Assembly (NCBI GenBank): GCA_973895155.1
Contig: OZ316899.1
Coordinates: 7,626,001-7,690,000, forward strand
Origin: Marsupella aquatica
Taxonomy: Eukaryota > Marchantiophyta
Reading direction: 5' to 3'
DNA length: 64,000 bases
Positions 11,055 to 22,479 of this stretch are shown in pieces. How positions within the stretch are numbered: position 1 is the stretch's first letter; every line of letters begins with the position of its first letter. A program made the position numbers and the translations under genes. A model generated the notes under the pieces. That model was not told the DNA's origin and ran no database searches. It saw only the letters and a list, made by a program, of their open reading frames with translations.

Positions 11055-11952
11055 TGGCGGAGTAGGAATAGAATAGGGTTAGGAGTAGCTAAGTCAGGCT
11101 ATTGGGACAGGCACCTGCCTTAGTTACAGCAGCACTGCCATGCTGTCCAGCCTGCGTAGATTAGGATCTTCTAATAAGACACAGCCATTTTTTGGCCTGA
11201 CAGTCAGATTAGTTAGGACCTAAGTCAGCGAATCTTCGGGCGGGAGGACACTCCGTTCCCCGGCCCTTAGTATTTAGTGCACCCCTCGGTAGAGGCAAGG
11301 GGGGGTTTTAGTCTCAGAGTTGGACATCCGTGGTATGCGCGGGGAGTCCCGACCTCTGGGAGTGAAAGAGTACCAAGGGGAGGGGGTAGGACTAAGCTCG
11401 CCAGGTGAGTGCGGAGCCGAACTCCATTGTAGTATACTCTCTTGGCCTTGAACCTGTTCATTTTGGAGCTGTTGGGTCAACCAAGTGTACGCACATGTCC
11501 CCTATGTAGTAAAATCCTTTCCCATTATTTCCTTCGTGTAAATTGAGATTGTATGCTTGTACGCGTGTATGTGTGTGTGAATCTCGTGTATAGGTGGCAA
11601 CGCCGGGCCGAACGCACTACCCAAGTCGTGCACGGGGTGCAGCTTGCGGGTATGTGGTTGCGAGCACGGGTTGAGGACCTGTATCATTGAATCCGGATCG
11701 AAGGCAGACAACACGAAGGCTTAGAAGTCCTTAAGCCGGGGTCGATCCTGTTATCGACTAAGGTACGTTCCGGCGGCAGAACATAAACCATACCTAGGAG
11801 ATGTCCGTATCTAACAGTAGGCGCACTTAGTGCTAGTTTACGTGAATTAGGTGCATTACGCGCTTCCCTCCCTGCCCGAACCCTCATATTTACGAAGGAG
11901 GTGCCCGTTTAAAGCTGAAGCCCGAGTTAAGGCCAAGGCTGATGATGTGACA
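11055..11952 (+). other. Non-coding tail of unit A1
   Basis: About 900 bp follow the ORF with no gene. Near 11768-11796 lies TTCCGGCGGCAGAACATAAA followed by CCATACCTA. It closely matches a motif in the family B LTR tail (TTCCGGCGGCGGAATCCAAA then CATACCTA), which suggests common descent or a shared RNA-processing signal. Confidence 0.6.
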
Positions 11953-12115
11953 TTGTTGAAGTGATTGTCTAGTAGGGTGATATAAATTAGGGTGTAACCT
12001 CATTAAAACCCCCCTCCTTTCTTGTGGGGAAAAAAGAGTGTTACCACCCTGTCCTTATATGTCCTGGAATCAGCGTTTATAGAGTAATTGGGTGTTAATC
12101 ATGTCTGGGTTAATG

Positions 12116-15100
12116 TTATAAGTCGTAGGTGGTCGGTAATGTAACTGGAGGTAGGGACTTGGTGAATAGGTCTGCGCTGTTCTCAGGGCCGGGGATCCAT
12201 TTCACATCAATTGTATTGCCCAGTTGTTCGTGTGCAAAAAAGAACTTAGGAGCTATGTGCTTCGTCTTATCTCTTTTAATGAATCCGGCTAATATTTGTT
12301 CTACGCATGGTCGATTATCTTCATAGATTATCGTAGGCAAATTGAGTTTAGGCATACCTATGGTCTCTTGAATGTAATCAATGACGTTTCGTAACCAGAT
12401 ACATTCCCTGCTTGCTTCATAAAGGGCAATAATCTCTGAGTGGTTCGAAGAGGTAGTAGTCAGAGTTTGTTTCGTGTTGCGCCAAGAGATTGCTGTGGGT
12501 CCGATGCGGAAGATATATCCGGTCTGTGATTTGGCATCTGCCGGGTCAGACAGATAGCCCGCGTCTGCATATCCTGTGAGTGTTAGGTCCATGGTGGTGG
12601 GATAAAATAATCCGAGGTCGATTGTCCCACTCAGGTAGCGCAGTATTTGTTTGAGTCCGTTCCAGTGCCTAATCGTAGGCTACGAGCTATGGCGGGACAG
12701 CAGGTTGACAGCAAAAGCGATATCTGGGCGAGTCTGGGAAGCTAAGAAAAGTAGTGCCCCTATAATGGACAAGTATGGTTTTTCGGGACCAAGAAGTGGC
12801 TCCTGTTCGGTTCTTTTCCGAAAGATGTCTTTCTCTTTATCCAGTGAACGTAGGTCCATTGGTGATTTCATTGATTTTACTGTATGCATGTTGAATTGTT
12901 TCAGCATCCTGCGGGTATAAGTTGATTGGTGGAGGAATACTCCACTCATAAGGTGTTCGAACTGCAGTCCGAGGCAGAATGCAGTTCTGCCTAGATCTCT
13001 GGTTTCAAATACCCTATTCAGCTGTTTAATTGTGTCATGTAGGATCTTTTCTGTGCCAAATAGGTTTAGATCGTCCACGTAGATGGCCACAATGATTATT
13101 TCATGTCCTTCATGTTTAATGAATAGGCACGGGGTGATGTCTGATGTCTTGAAACCCATGGCCAACATCTCATGTTTGAAATGTTTATACCAGGTGCGTC
13201 CACTCTGCTTCAAGCCATACATGGATCGGAGGACCTGGACAGCAAAACGAGTTCTTGCATGAAGTGCTTTCTCGTTCAGTTTGGGCTTAGTAGACGCTCG
13301 CCATCCTATTGCTTTTGCAGTGTTGTATAACAATGTTTTGTTTGTGTGGCCAAAAGGGCCTTCGCTCATAGTGTTTGTGTCTGGATGCCCCTTCTCCCCC
13401 TCAATGTGGTAGTTTACTCTGGTTATAAGTTCAGGAGGGGCTTCCATATAGATTGTAGTATCAAGGTGACCGTATAGGTAAGCGGTCACTATGTCCAGTT
13501 GATGCATTATAAATTAATGGTGTATGGCGAATGCTATTAGGTATGTGTACGTTATCACGTCCATGACCGGTGAGTAAGTTTGGTCATAGTCTCTGCCTGG
13601 GAGTTGTGTGAATCCTCTGGCTACTAATCTGGCTTTGTATCTCACAATCGCTCCCTCGGCATTCCTCTTTTTGATGAATGTCCATTTGTAGCCCGTGAGG
13701 TGAACTTTCGGTGGAGCTGGTTTAATCGGGCCGAACACTTGCTGTGAGATCAAGGAGTCGAGTTCAGAGTTGATTGCACTTTGCCATTCTGGCCAGTCTT
13801 TTTGCTGGCATGCTTCATTGATGGTCATGGGATCAGGTAAGTCCGCTATTATCGCTTGTGAGATTTGGTATGCAAATATGCTATCCAATAATACTTTAGA
13901 TCTGTCCCAGATGTTGCCAATGTGATTATAGTTAATTGCTATCTCTTCGTTTTTTGTTGGTGTAGGTATAGCAAGTACCGTGGGTGCTGATGTCGCTTGT
14001 GTATTTTGCAGGACCCTTCTCTGGCGTGGTTGTTTGTCTCCAGCTCCTATGGGTTGTCCTCTCTTCTTCCTCGGTTCAGCAGTCATAGCAGCTTGTCGTT
14101 CCATTTTGATTCTGGAGGGGGCATTGGTAGCAAGTACGTGGGACCTGGTGATCTGTGCTACATCAGCAAACGCATCAGGTAATTGTTCCATGATTCTAGT
14201 GAGGTGGAGTATTCGCTGGACCTCAGTATCGATTTGTGCAGTTCTTGGGTCGTTCCAGAATTGCGAATTAATTTGCCATGCTAGGTCTTTAGTTGAGGCG
14301 TTAGTCTTATTCTCTCATGTACTCAAGCTTGGGAATGTATCCTCATAAAAGTTGCAGTCCACAAATCTTGCTTTGTATACATCTGCGGTGGTAGGTTCCA
14401 AGTATCGTATGATTGATGCTGAGTCGTATCCAATGTAAATTCCCTTTTGTCTTTGAGGTCCTAGCTTGGTCCGCTTGGGTCCCATTATCGGGACCAGAAC
14501 CTGGCATCCGAATGTTCGGAGGTGTGCCAGGTTTGGCGTGGTACCAAATGCTAGTTTGTGTGGGGAGCTCGAGTTGAAGGCCGATAGGTGATATCTTAGT
14601 AATGCTGCTGCATGTAGGATGGCATGGCCCCAGGCTGTTGATGGTAAATTTTTCTGCATCAGTAGTGGTCTCGCTATAGATTGCAGCCATTCAATCAAGG
14701 ATTCAGCTATTCCATTTTGAAAATGGACATAGGCGACTGGGTATTCCACCTCTATGCCCGTTGCTACGCAGAAGTCATCGAATGTCTTTGATGTAAATTC
14801 TCCCGCATTGTCCACTCTGATTATTTTGATGGGATGGTCAGGGAACTGGGATTTCAGACGTAGGATATGTGCTAATAGGCGTGGGAAGACCAAGTTTCGT
14901 GTGGAGAGGAGGGAAACCTGGGACCACTTGGATGATGCGTCAATTGTTGCAAGGAAGAATCGGAAGGGGCCACTGGGGGGGTCTACAGGGCCACAGACGT
15001 CCGCATGGATTCGCTCAAGAAATTGGGGTATGCGCTTGTCAGTTGTGGAGGGTGATGGTCGGAGTGTAAGTTTGCCTTGTGAGCAGGATAAACAGGGGGA

Positions 15101-15469
15101 TTTCAATGAAGTGGCGTGCACCGTATGTGGAATACCCTGTGTATCTTTAATAATTTTGTGGAAAGTCTGTGTGCCAGGGTGACCCAATCGGCGGTGCGAT
15201 ATCTTAGTGAGGGTCTGTCGGGGGCTATCTATGTAGAAGGTATGTATTCTGACAGCATAAAATCCCAGTGGGAAAGCTATGAGGGTTTCTTTGATCTCCA
15301 TGCCCCGTGAGGTTTGGGCTAGAATGTGTAGCACCTCTTGAGTTTCGTATATGCTGGTGTGAATGTGCAGGCCAGTCTCACAAATGTCCTTGAAACTCAG
15401 GAGATTTCGTGTGGCCCTCGGGGCGTAAATGGCCGTCTTGATATGGATAATTGTGCCTTTGGGTAGCAT
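12116..15469 (-). pseudogene. C1 pol: integrase, reverse transcriptase, RNase H
   Basis: One minus-strand frame is interrupted by stops at about 14315, 13514 and 12677. Integrase: HRRLGHPGTQTFHKI with a CLSCSQGK zinc segment, then the catalytic D of HADVCGPVD, the D of IRVDNAGEFTS, and the E of GIAESLIEWLQ. Reverse transcriptase: YKARLVARGFTQLPGRDY, VTAYLYG, VLRSMYGLKQSGRTWY and the active-site AIYVDDLNLFG. RNase H: GYADAGYLSDP, KQTLTTTSSNHSEIIALYEA and YEDNRPC, ending at LPTTYDL. About 60 residues lie between PPEL and FAVQVLRS, longer than usual for copia RT. The stops mean no full polyprotein is made. Confidence 0.92.
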
Positions 15470-16618
15470 TCGCCTCTTCCAACTGGTGGTGTCCCATGAT
15501 TGTTGTCACTCTTCTTTGGGATGGGATTATGTATTTAGAGTAAGCTTTGGTCCTTAAGATCGAGTGAGAGGTTCCACTATCTAGTATGCAGCAGTTTGGG
15601 TTGTCCAAAGCTTTAGACATCTCGGATTGAAAAGCAAGGTGCAATTCAGGTAATATTTCTGGGGTTTCTAAAAATGCTCCATGTGTTTCATATGCTAAGC
15701 TGTTTTGATCTTTCTGGTATAATGCAACGAGGTGTGCTGGGGCTCGACATGCTTTCTTAATATGTCCTTTAGTCCCACATCTGTGACAAGTTTGCGGGTT
15801 CTCGGACTTATCTGGATTGTAGTTGTTGCGAGTCCAGGTATTCCAAAATCTGCCTGGTTGTGATCTCCCTCGGCCTCTTCCTCCCCAATATGAGCTTCTT
15901 CCTCCACGTTGGAAGGAGTTGCCACGTCCACGGTAGGTTTGTCGTCCTCTATTGTTCCCTCTCCCTCCAAATGAATTGTTAGATCCACGTCTTGATGTGT
16001 TGAAATGGGTTTCAGGATTCGCTTGTGGAGGTAGAGTGCCGGGTGGTTGTTGCTTTGTATTTTGCAGCAGCAAGATCTGATATTTTTCTGCTAACAACAT
16101 ATGCGCGATTAACTCTGAATATGTTGTGAATCTCATATTCTGGTATTGTGTGGATATTACCAGGTTCGTTGAGTGAAAAGTCGAAAGGGTCTTCTCAATT
16201 TGTTCTTCTTCATTAACCGGGTGGCCGTAGATTGCCAATTGCGAAATGATGCGAAACAATTTGCTGTTGTATTCTGCAATCATCTTGTAATCCTGTACAT
16301 GTAGGTTAATCCAATCGTGCCGCGCTGCAATGAGGAAGATAGTGCGAGTGTGGTCAAATTTGGCGTGGAGATCATCCCAAAGTACTCTAGGATTATATGC
16401 ATTCATATATTGGCATTTCAAGGAATCGGCAAGATGATGGCGAATCAGGATTAGAGCCTTTGCCTTCTCTTGTAGCGTGGGGCCATTGTTCGTCAAAATT
16501 GTATCCTCTAGGTTCTTAGATGCAAGGTGGGCCTTGACATCTAGTGTCCAAGACAAGAAATTAGAGCCATCAATGCATAGTGCTTGGAAGTAAAGTTCTC
16601 CATGGTGTTAGTAGTCAT
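15378..16618 (-). pseudogene. C1 gag and protease
   Basis: The likely start is ATG at 16618 or 16603 (MENFTS). A frame change near 16580 precedes a long open stretch. That stretch holds the copia gag capsid region (TLDVKAHLASKNLEDTIL, RHHLADSLKCQYMNAYNP), an RGG/G-rich basic segment, and one CCHC zinc knuckle (CHRCGTKGHIKKAC). The protease follows with an intact active site (CCILDSGTSHSIL). The frame then shifts by +1 into pol near 15470. Related copia elements normally use one continuous frame, so I read the shift as damage. Confidence 0.88.
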
Positions 16619-16970
16619 TGTGCCCGAATATAGATTTACGTTGGGGAGTAGGCCTTCACCGCTCAGTTATGTCTTGTGATGTTTAACTATTGGCAGTTCC
16701 TCTGCCTGTAATCAATGTGGGGAATTTTTCTCGGAGATTTTTAAAAGATCAATGTAGGATTGCAACAATGGAATGATGCAAGAATTGATGAGGATTGATT
16801 ATACCCAAATTCGCCTTTTGTCTTGACAAATCTGGTGTAGAATTACTGTCTATGGTTGGTAATGGGGTTCACAGACCTCTGGCTGAGATCTCCACTGATC
16901 CGCTTACACCCATCCAAAATCAAAGCTCTCCCGAATCAATGTCGCCCTTAGGAAAAAATTGATGAGCACC

Positions 16971-16985
16971 TTTGTGCTGATAACG
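16971..16985 (-). other. C1 primer binding site
   Basis: Read on the minus strand next to the 5' LTR: CGTTATCAGCACAAA. It resembles the initiator-Met tRNA type site (TGGTATCAGAGC) used by plant copia elements. Confidence 0.65.
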
Positions 16986-17116
16986 TGTTCAACATCACAA
17001 TAATGTAAACACTTTATTCATCTCCATCTATATACATAGTAGGTTGCTAAGGGAGTTGGTTGTGTAACCGCCTTAGTCCTAACCTTTGAGTAGACCTAAC
17101 CTAAGGGGTTATAACA
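16986..17116 (-). repeat. C1 right LTR (5' LTR of the minus-strand element)
   Basis: 131 bp, TGTTCAAC...GGGGTTATAACA, followed by the target duplication GTATT at 17117-17121. Confidence 0.95.
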
Positions 17117-17325
17117 GTATTATATATTTGCAGATTTTTCCCTCCTACTTCCAGATTGGGTTCATCAAGTTTGAGCCTGAAGACCTATAGGCATTGCTGA
17201 GCCCGGGTCTCAAAAATGGTAATATTCATTTCACTTCAGTTTAAAGTGTACTTAGGGTTTAAAAAGGATGGTTTTGGGAATTTTTTTACTAACTCCAGAC
17301 TCCAAACATTTGTTGCATTTGCCAG

Positions 17326-18482
17326 ATGTCTTCATCCTCTACAACTTCCACCACATCGGACTCCTCCTCCGATGAAGACATTCCTCCTCCTCCTGAGCCT
17401 GAACCAAGTGTACGTCAACTTAGTGGTCCACCACGTCAACTTTGTGGTTGTAAAAAATGTGTGGGGATGATTGTCCGAAAGTCATATGTATGTGCGGACC
17501 ACATTGTAAGATATGGACAACATCGAGGTCTTACACCGGGAGCCTCTTCATCCCATATGGTGAGTTGTAAAGTTACCTTGTTTGTTTCTATGTTATAAAT
17601 CTACCTAGCATGACTTAGGTTTTGGGAAGTTGTTCACATTTACTTTGTTGGATTTTTTTCATATAGGTATCCACTAGGCCTACACCCACGGCACCAACAC
17701 CCTATGTTCCCTCACAAGGAGTTCTAGATGCTATAGGATTGGCCCTTTCACAAGCTTTTCGTCTAGTTGCAACAGGGCAAGGAAGTGTTGGGACAGCTGA
17801 GGGTGTTGGTATTGTTACAAGAGGGAAAAAATGATCTAAAAGGAAGCCGAGAGGGGAAGTTGATCAGTATACCTATAGGGTTGATGGTAGGTGGGGACCT
17901 TGTACCTTCACAGGGAAATGTGTGCCTATCATAGAGGATTGGAATCCTGATTGCCTTGGTTTGCCATGTGATATAACCTATGGTGAGGAGATAGAGGTTT
18001 GGGGAAGGCATTGGGTTGTCAAAAGTTCTACACTAGGGGAGAGACATGGGTATGGATTTTTTTCTTGTGAGGACATCATTGTGGATGATATGGGTGGAAA
18101 AGGGCGGTCTCCAGATGGACCAACGTTGTTCCCATATGGTGGACCCATTTACAAGAGGAGACATTGGAACATGATCCTTGTACAACACCCTAAGTGGAAG
18201 ACTTATGCATTGGACATGGATACTTTTGATGGTTGCACTAGAAAGTATAGTGAACAACGTATAATTGATGGAGATCCCATCCGTAGTGGGAATATAGCCG
18301 GTTTCATAAACAGTACTGTGGGGTCCCGGCCCAAGCGTAGGCAAAATTGTGAGTGGGTTTTTGTTGATGGTCCCCCTCCAGCACCATATGGACAGAGATA
18401 TCATCATGACCATTGTCTGGTTGTGGCTACAAGGACCATTAAGGCCGGAGAGGAGTTGTTTACTCATTATGAGTGGGATTAG
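17326..18482 (+). pseudogene. SET-domain (lysine methyltransferase-like) gene next to a CACTA transposase gene
   Basis: Exon one is 17326-17560 (TTGCCAG|ATG...CATATG|GTGAG). It encodes an S/P-rich start and a CGCKKC segment followed by HIVRYGQHRG, like the zinc-binding transposase-associated region. Exon two starts at 17668 (CATATAG|GTATCC). It has one in-frame TGA at 17832-17834 just before a basic stretch (SKRKPRGE), then a SET domain. SET motifs: GERHGYGFFS (GxG, cofactor loop), FPYGGPIY, GDPIRSGNIAGFINSTV (the N-x-x-x-F-I-N signature), NCEWVFVDG, and the terminal EELFTHYEWD (E-L-x-x-x-Y). There is no post-SET cysteine cluster. The predicted activity is S-adenosylmethionine-dependent protein-lysine methylation, perhaps of histones. 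Without the TGA (one change from CGA) it would be a complete two-exon protein. Confidence in SET is high; the substrate is unknown. Confidence 0.8.
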
Positions 18483-18641
18483 GCTTAGTTATTTTAGGAA
18501 CACTCATGTATTACATATTCATTCATTGCGTGTGAACATATTTTTGTAAGCTACCCATGTCCTTTTCATATTATTAATAACATATTTGTCTCACTATTAT
18601 TTGGAGTTTGATTGCAAATGCTTTATTGTGTTGTCCATAGA

Positions 18642-21600
18642 ATGTGCGACCTAGTCAAGATATGTTGTCAAGGAGGTTGAGAGCTACATATGATGAATGG
18701 GCATGCCACAAGACGGAGAAACATCATCAATAGATTCCTCATCCAGTGACAATGACATTGAAGGTTCGGATGAAGGGGCACCTAGGATAGATTATGAGGT
18801 CATGCAGGACCAGGAGACAGCCATGGATGACTTCATGATAGATTGGTTTGGTGTGGACGTTGATGGTGAAGGACGTGGACCACCCAATGAAGGAGCTCCC
18901 CCACCAAATGCTGCACATGACCCCCGGCCTCAACATACACCAGAAGGTCAACAACAATGGGAAGAAGCGGAGGCACATGCTAGAACACCTATTTATGGGG
19001 GTGCTTGCTTGAATAGACTCTCTGCCATCTTGGCATTGATGAACCTTCAGGCAAAACACAAGGCAAGCAATGCCCTACTATCAGATTTGTTTGCAATTTG
19101 TCATGACCTCATGTTACCCAGTGACAATGTATTGCCAGGAACTTGGAAGGAGGCAAAGAGAGTTTTATCATCCATTGGTATGGAATATCATATCATTCAT
19201 GCTTGTGTGAATGACTGCATCCTATATCATGAGACCAATGCCAACAGGACTGAGTGTCCAATTTGTCATGAGCCTCGATATGAGGCCAACATGTTGACCT
19301 CAAAGGTGCCCAGGAAAGCTGCCCGTTGGTTTCCCATTATTCCTTGATTGTTGCACATGTATCGATGTTTTGACTTGGCAGAATTGATGGTATGGCATAA
19401 GACACATCAATCAGAGGCTGGTGTCATGCGGTTGCCAGTTGACTCCCCTGCTCACAAGCATGTGGAGTCACAATGGCCAGAGTTTGCCAATGACCCTCGT
19501 CATGTGAGGTTGGGGTTGGCATCAGATTGGGTCAGCCCCCATTCCCTTGGTGGGAAAGGATGCCCTACATCAGTTTGGCCGGTGGCTGTTATGAATTACA
19601 ACCTTCCACCATGGTTGTCCATGAAAAAGGGCTTCTTATTGTTGTCATTGATTATCCCAGGTCCATCTAAGGTAAAAAACATGGACACCTACTTGGCACT
19701 ATTGGTTGGGGAACTTCAAAAATTATGGGACGGTGTGTGGACCTATGATGGTCGGAAAACTACAGGGGGATTATCGCGTGTCTTCAAATTAAAGGGAATC
19801 AATATGTGGACCATGCATGACTATCCTGGTAAGGTTTTCATGTATTAAAGAGTTTGTTTTAGAGGAAGTCCCTCATATTTATGTATGTACATGAACTTTT
19901 TAAATCCTTTGACTCTAATTGAGAAAGTGGTTTGGGTTTGGGTTTGTTTCAGGGTTACAAAATCAAGGGTATAAGGCATGCTCCACTTGTGGTCCAAGCC
20001 TTGAAGATATGGCCAAGCACTCAAGATGGCTTCTTATGATAATCTACCTTGGGCATATCAAGTTTCTTCCACTTGGACATGAGATGAGGTCTGACCCCCT
20101 TCTATTTTCAGACTTTGACATGATCAATGGTGATGAGCGTGACATACCTGAGCGTACATCCTTTGCACATTGGAAATCCATAGCTGATAGGGTGGCAGAC
20201 CCTGATGACCCCATGACATTTGATGGAAGTGGGTTGACACGGTGGACTATACTAGCCACTTTGCCGTATTGGCCTGAGTTGAAGATTCATCACTTGTTAG
20301 ACCCCATGCATATAGAGGGAAACGTTGGGAAGGCTTTGATTAAGCATTTTTATGGAGAAAAGGACCATAATTTTAGGGAGGCATGCCAAGATCTAGAACG
20401 ACATCCAGATTTATGGATAACAGTTGATGAATCAATAGGGATGGAACACCGTCCTTCAGCTCCTTGGGTTTTGAGTGTTGGTGAAAGAAGAGAGTTTCGA
20501 CAACGCATAGGTCAGATGCGGTTTCCTACAGGCTATGGTGCCAATCTCTGGAAAACTTTTGGGATGGAGGACAGTCATAAGTGGCCAATGTATCTGAAGA
20601 CACATGACTATCACCGTTTACTACAACATATACTTCCTGTGGCAATTATAGGCTTGGGCAGTGAAGAAGTGCAAGATGCCCTCTGGTCATTGGGCACTTT
20701 GTTGAGATGGATATGCTCAAAGGAAAGTATGAAGAAGAGATCCCACGTATGGAGGTATTGGTAGCTGAGGTAGTTTGCAAGTTAGAGAAGGCCCTCCCTC
20801 CTTCCTTCTTTGATTGTCAAGTGCATTTACTTGTTCATCTTGTGAGGGAGGTTGCCATTGCTGGTCCAGTGCATTGTCGTTGGATGTATTGGTTGGAAAG
20901 GTACATGGCTGTGTTAAAGGCTTATGTACCGGAATCGTGCACGAGTGGAGGAGAGCATGGCAACAGGATACTTGGCAGCTGAGAGTATGTTCTATTGCAG
21001 CAACATCTTAGCTACCATTGATCCTAGTTGTCCATGCAGTTGGATGGAAGAGAGAGAAATGGAGGAGGATTGTTTAATAGGAGCCAAAAAAACACGCTTA
21101 CTGACAGGAGTTGAGTTGACACAGATGACTACTTTCATGTTGAGTAATAGCACTATTATGGAAGAATGGAGAGAGTTTTATGAGGATGCAAAGAGGGAGA
21201 GTCGTCGCCCAAGGATTTTTCCAAAGTTCCTTGAGTATACGAGGGAGAAAGTACTTCAGTTGGATGCTATGGTGGCCCAAGGTGAGAGTGTATCACATTT
21301 TCCAGATATGACTCATGACGTTCGAACAATTGTTCATGGCCCTTTGAGACTTGTTCAGACCAGAACAGCAATGTGGACACAAGGGAGACATTTCAGGATT
21401 TCTGACCTTGATGAGAAGAGGGGTAGAACTTTTGACTGTGGAGTTCAAGGGCAGTTCATGCAGGATTCACAAAGTAGCCGCCATGACACCAATGTCATCC
21501 GAGATGTGGTGCCTCACTATGGGAAGATAGAGGAGATCTTGATTGTATCCTATGATGCGGATACAAAATTTGAAGAGTATGTCTTCAAATGTAAGTGGTT

Positions 21601-21883
21601 CAAAATTCACTTGGTTGGTGAGAATCGCACGGTACTTCTTGATGATTGTGGGTTTACTCGACTGAAGACATCAGCAACGAGCTTTCAACCATCTCATTGG
21701 CAAACATCTGAACCGTTTACATTCCCAAGTCACCTTGAGCAGTGTTTCTATATTCCATACCCACCAGACCCAGAGGAGTGGTCAGTTGTTATATCGTATG
21801 TGCCACGATCTCGTTCCATTATCTCAGAAAAACCTGAAGTTATTATTGTGTCAAACAGAGGAGAGGATGAGGACCAAGTTTGA
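18642..21883 (+). pseudogene. CACTA TNP2-type transposase with DUF4218 and DUF4216 regions
   Basis: Exon one is about 18642-19823 and exon two about 19951-21883 (intron GGTAAGG...TTTCAG). Segments in order: an acidic N terminus (DSSSSDNDIEGSDEGA); TNP2 core (LPGTWKEAKRVLSSIGMEYH, CILYH, TECPICHEPRY, WFPIIP, then LMVWHKTH, LPPWLSMKKGFLLLSLIIPGP); GYKACSTCGPSL; PYWPELKIHHLLDPMHIEGN; a DUF4218 region (LPPSFFDCQVHLLVHLVREV, GPVHCRWMYWLERYMAVLK); and a DUF4216 region near the end (VPHYGKIEEILIVSYDADTK, FKCKWFKIHL, EQCFYIPYPPDPEEW). A TGA at 19345-19347 and compensating frameshifts near 20710 and 20925 break the frame, so the copy is inactive. In intact elements this protein cuts the transposon ends. 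Confidence 0.88.
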
Positions 21884-22479
21884 TGCATCACTAGTAGTAA
21901 AACTTGTTGTGGGGCGTATAATTGTGATTATATTAACTATCATGGTTTAATTTATATTTACCTATTTATTTTCTTCTTTTGTCTTACAAACACTTGGACT
22001 TTGAAATTTACCGCTATATATATATGCAACCCTAGCCACTAGAAAAGTTATCCTCATATATGCATGCCACCTTTTTGAAATCCCTAGCTTATAACCTAAA
22101 CACATGCATTCTCCATCTTCTAAAGTATTCTCTCAAACATTTCCATTCTGAAAACTTTGCAAACAACTCTCTTTACAAAACATTTTTTGAAGTAGCCGGG
22201 AAGGAATTTTTGGACCTCTTGTGAATAAAATTCCATCGGTCCTTCTGATACAAATTGGTATTGCGCACAATATTGTATTACAGTTTACAAATTTTACTAC
22301 TCAAACATTGAGGGAACTTCATAAAAGGAAGAGTGCATTCTCCAAAAACCACAAATGCAAGCCTACTTTGGTCTCAGCAGTCTTAAACCAAAATCCTCCC
22401 GTAGAAAACCCGAGCTATACTTGAGTCAACATGGACTACTCCTCATTCAAGACATCCAGACCAATGTACTTGACGTCTA

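Larger units (their letters stand above)
7934..11952 (+). mobile_element. Unit A1: 4.0-kb TG...CA unit with one long ORF (probable solo giant LTR)
   Basis: The unit begins TGTGACGCCGCCGG, ends GATGATGTGACA, and is flanked by TTGTT on both sides (7929-7933 and 11953-11957). These are the marks of LTR-retrotransposon integration, and it lies inside C1. It has no internal terminal repeats, primer site, gag or pol. A second copy (A2) has the same ends and also lacks an internal region. The simplest reading is a solo LTR of a retrotransposon with roughly 4-kb LTRs that encode a protein, as directly seen in family B. The alternative is a complete small element without terminal repeats. The LTR reading is inference. 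Confidence 0.8.
7705..17116 (-). mobile_element. Ty1/copia retrotransposon C1, split by unit A1
   Basis: The 131-bp LTRs (7705-7835 and 16986-17116) begin TGTTCAAC and end TTATAACA. They differ at one position and are flanked by the duplication GTATT (7700-7704 and 17117-17121). On the minus strand the order is gag, protease, integrase, RT, RNase H, which is the Ty1/copia order. Unit A1 (7934-11952) is inserted near the 3' end. Without A1 and its target duplication the element is 5,388 bp. The coding region has a frameshift and several stops, so this copy is not autonomous despite near-identical LTRs. Confidence 0.95.

Noticed and set aside
15695-15988. Minus-strand ORF overlapping C1 gag
   Set aside because: It is the alternative frame of the gag G/R-rich and zinc-knuckle region.
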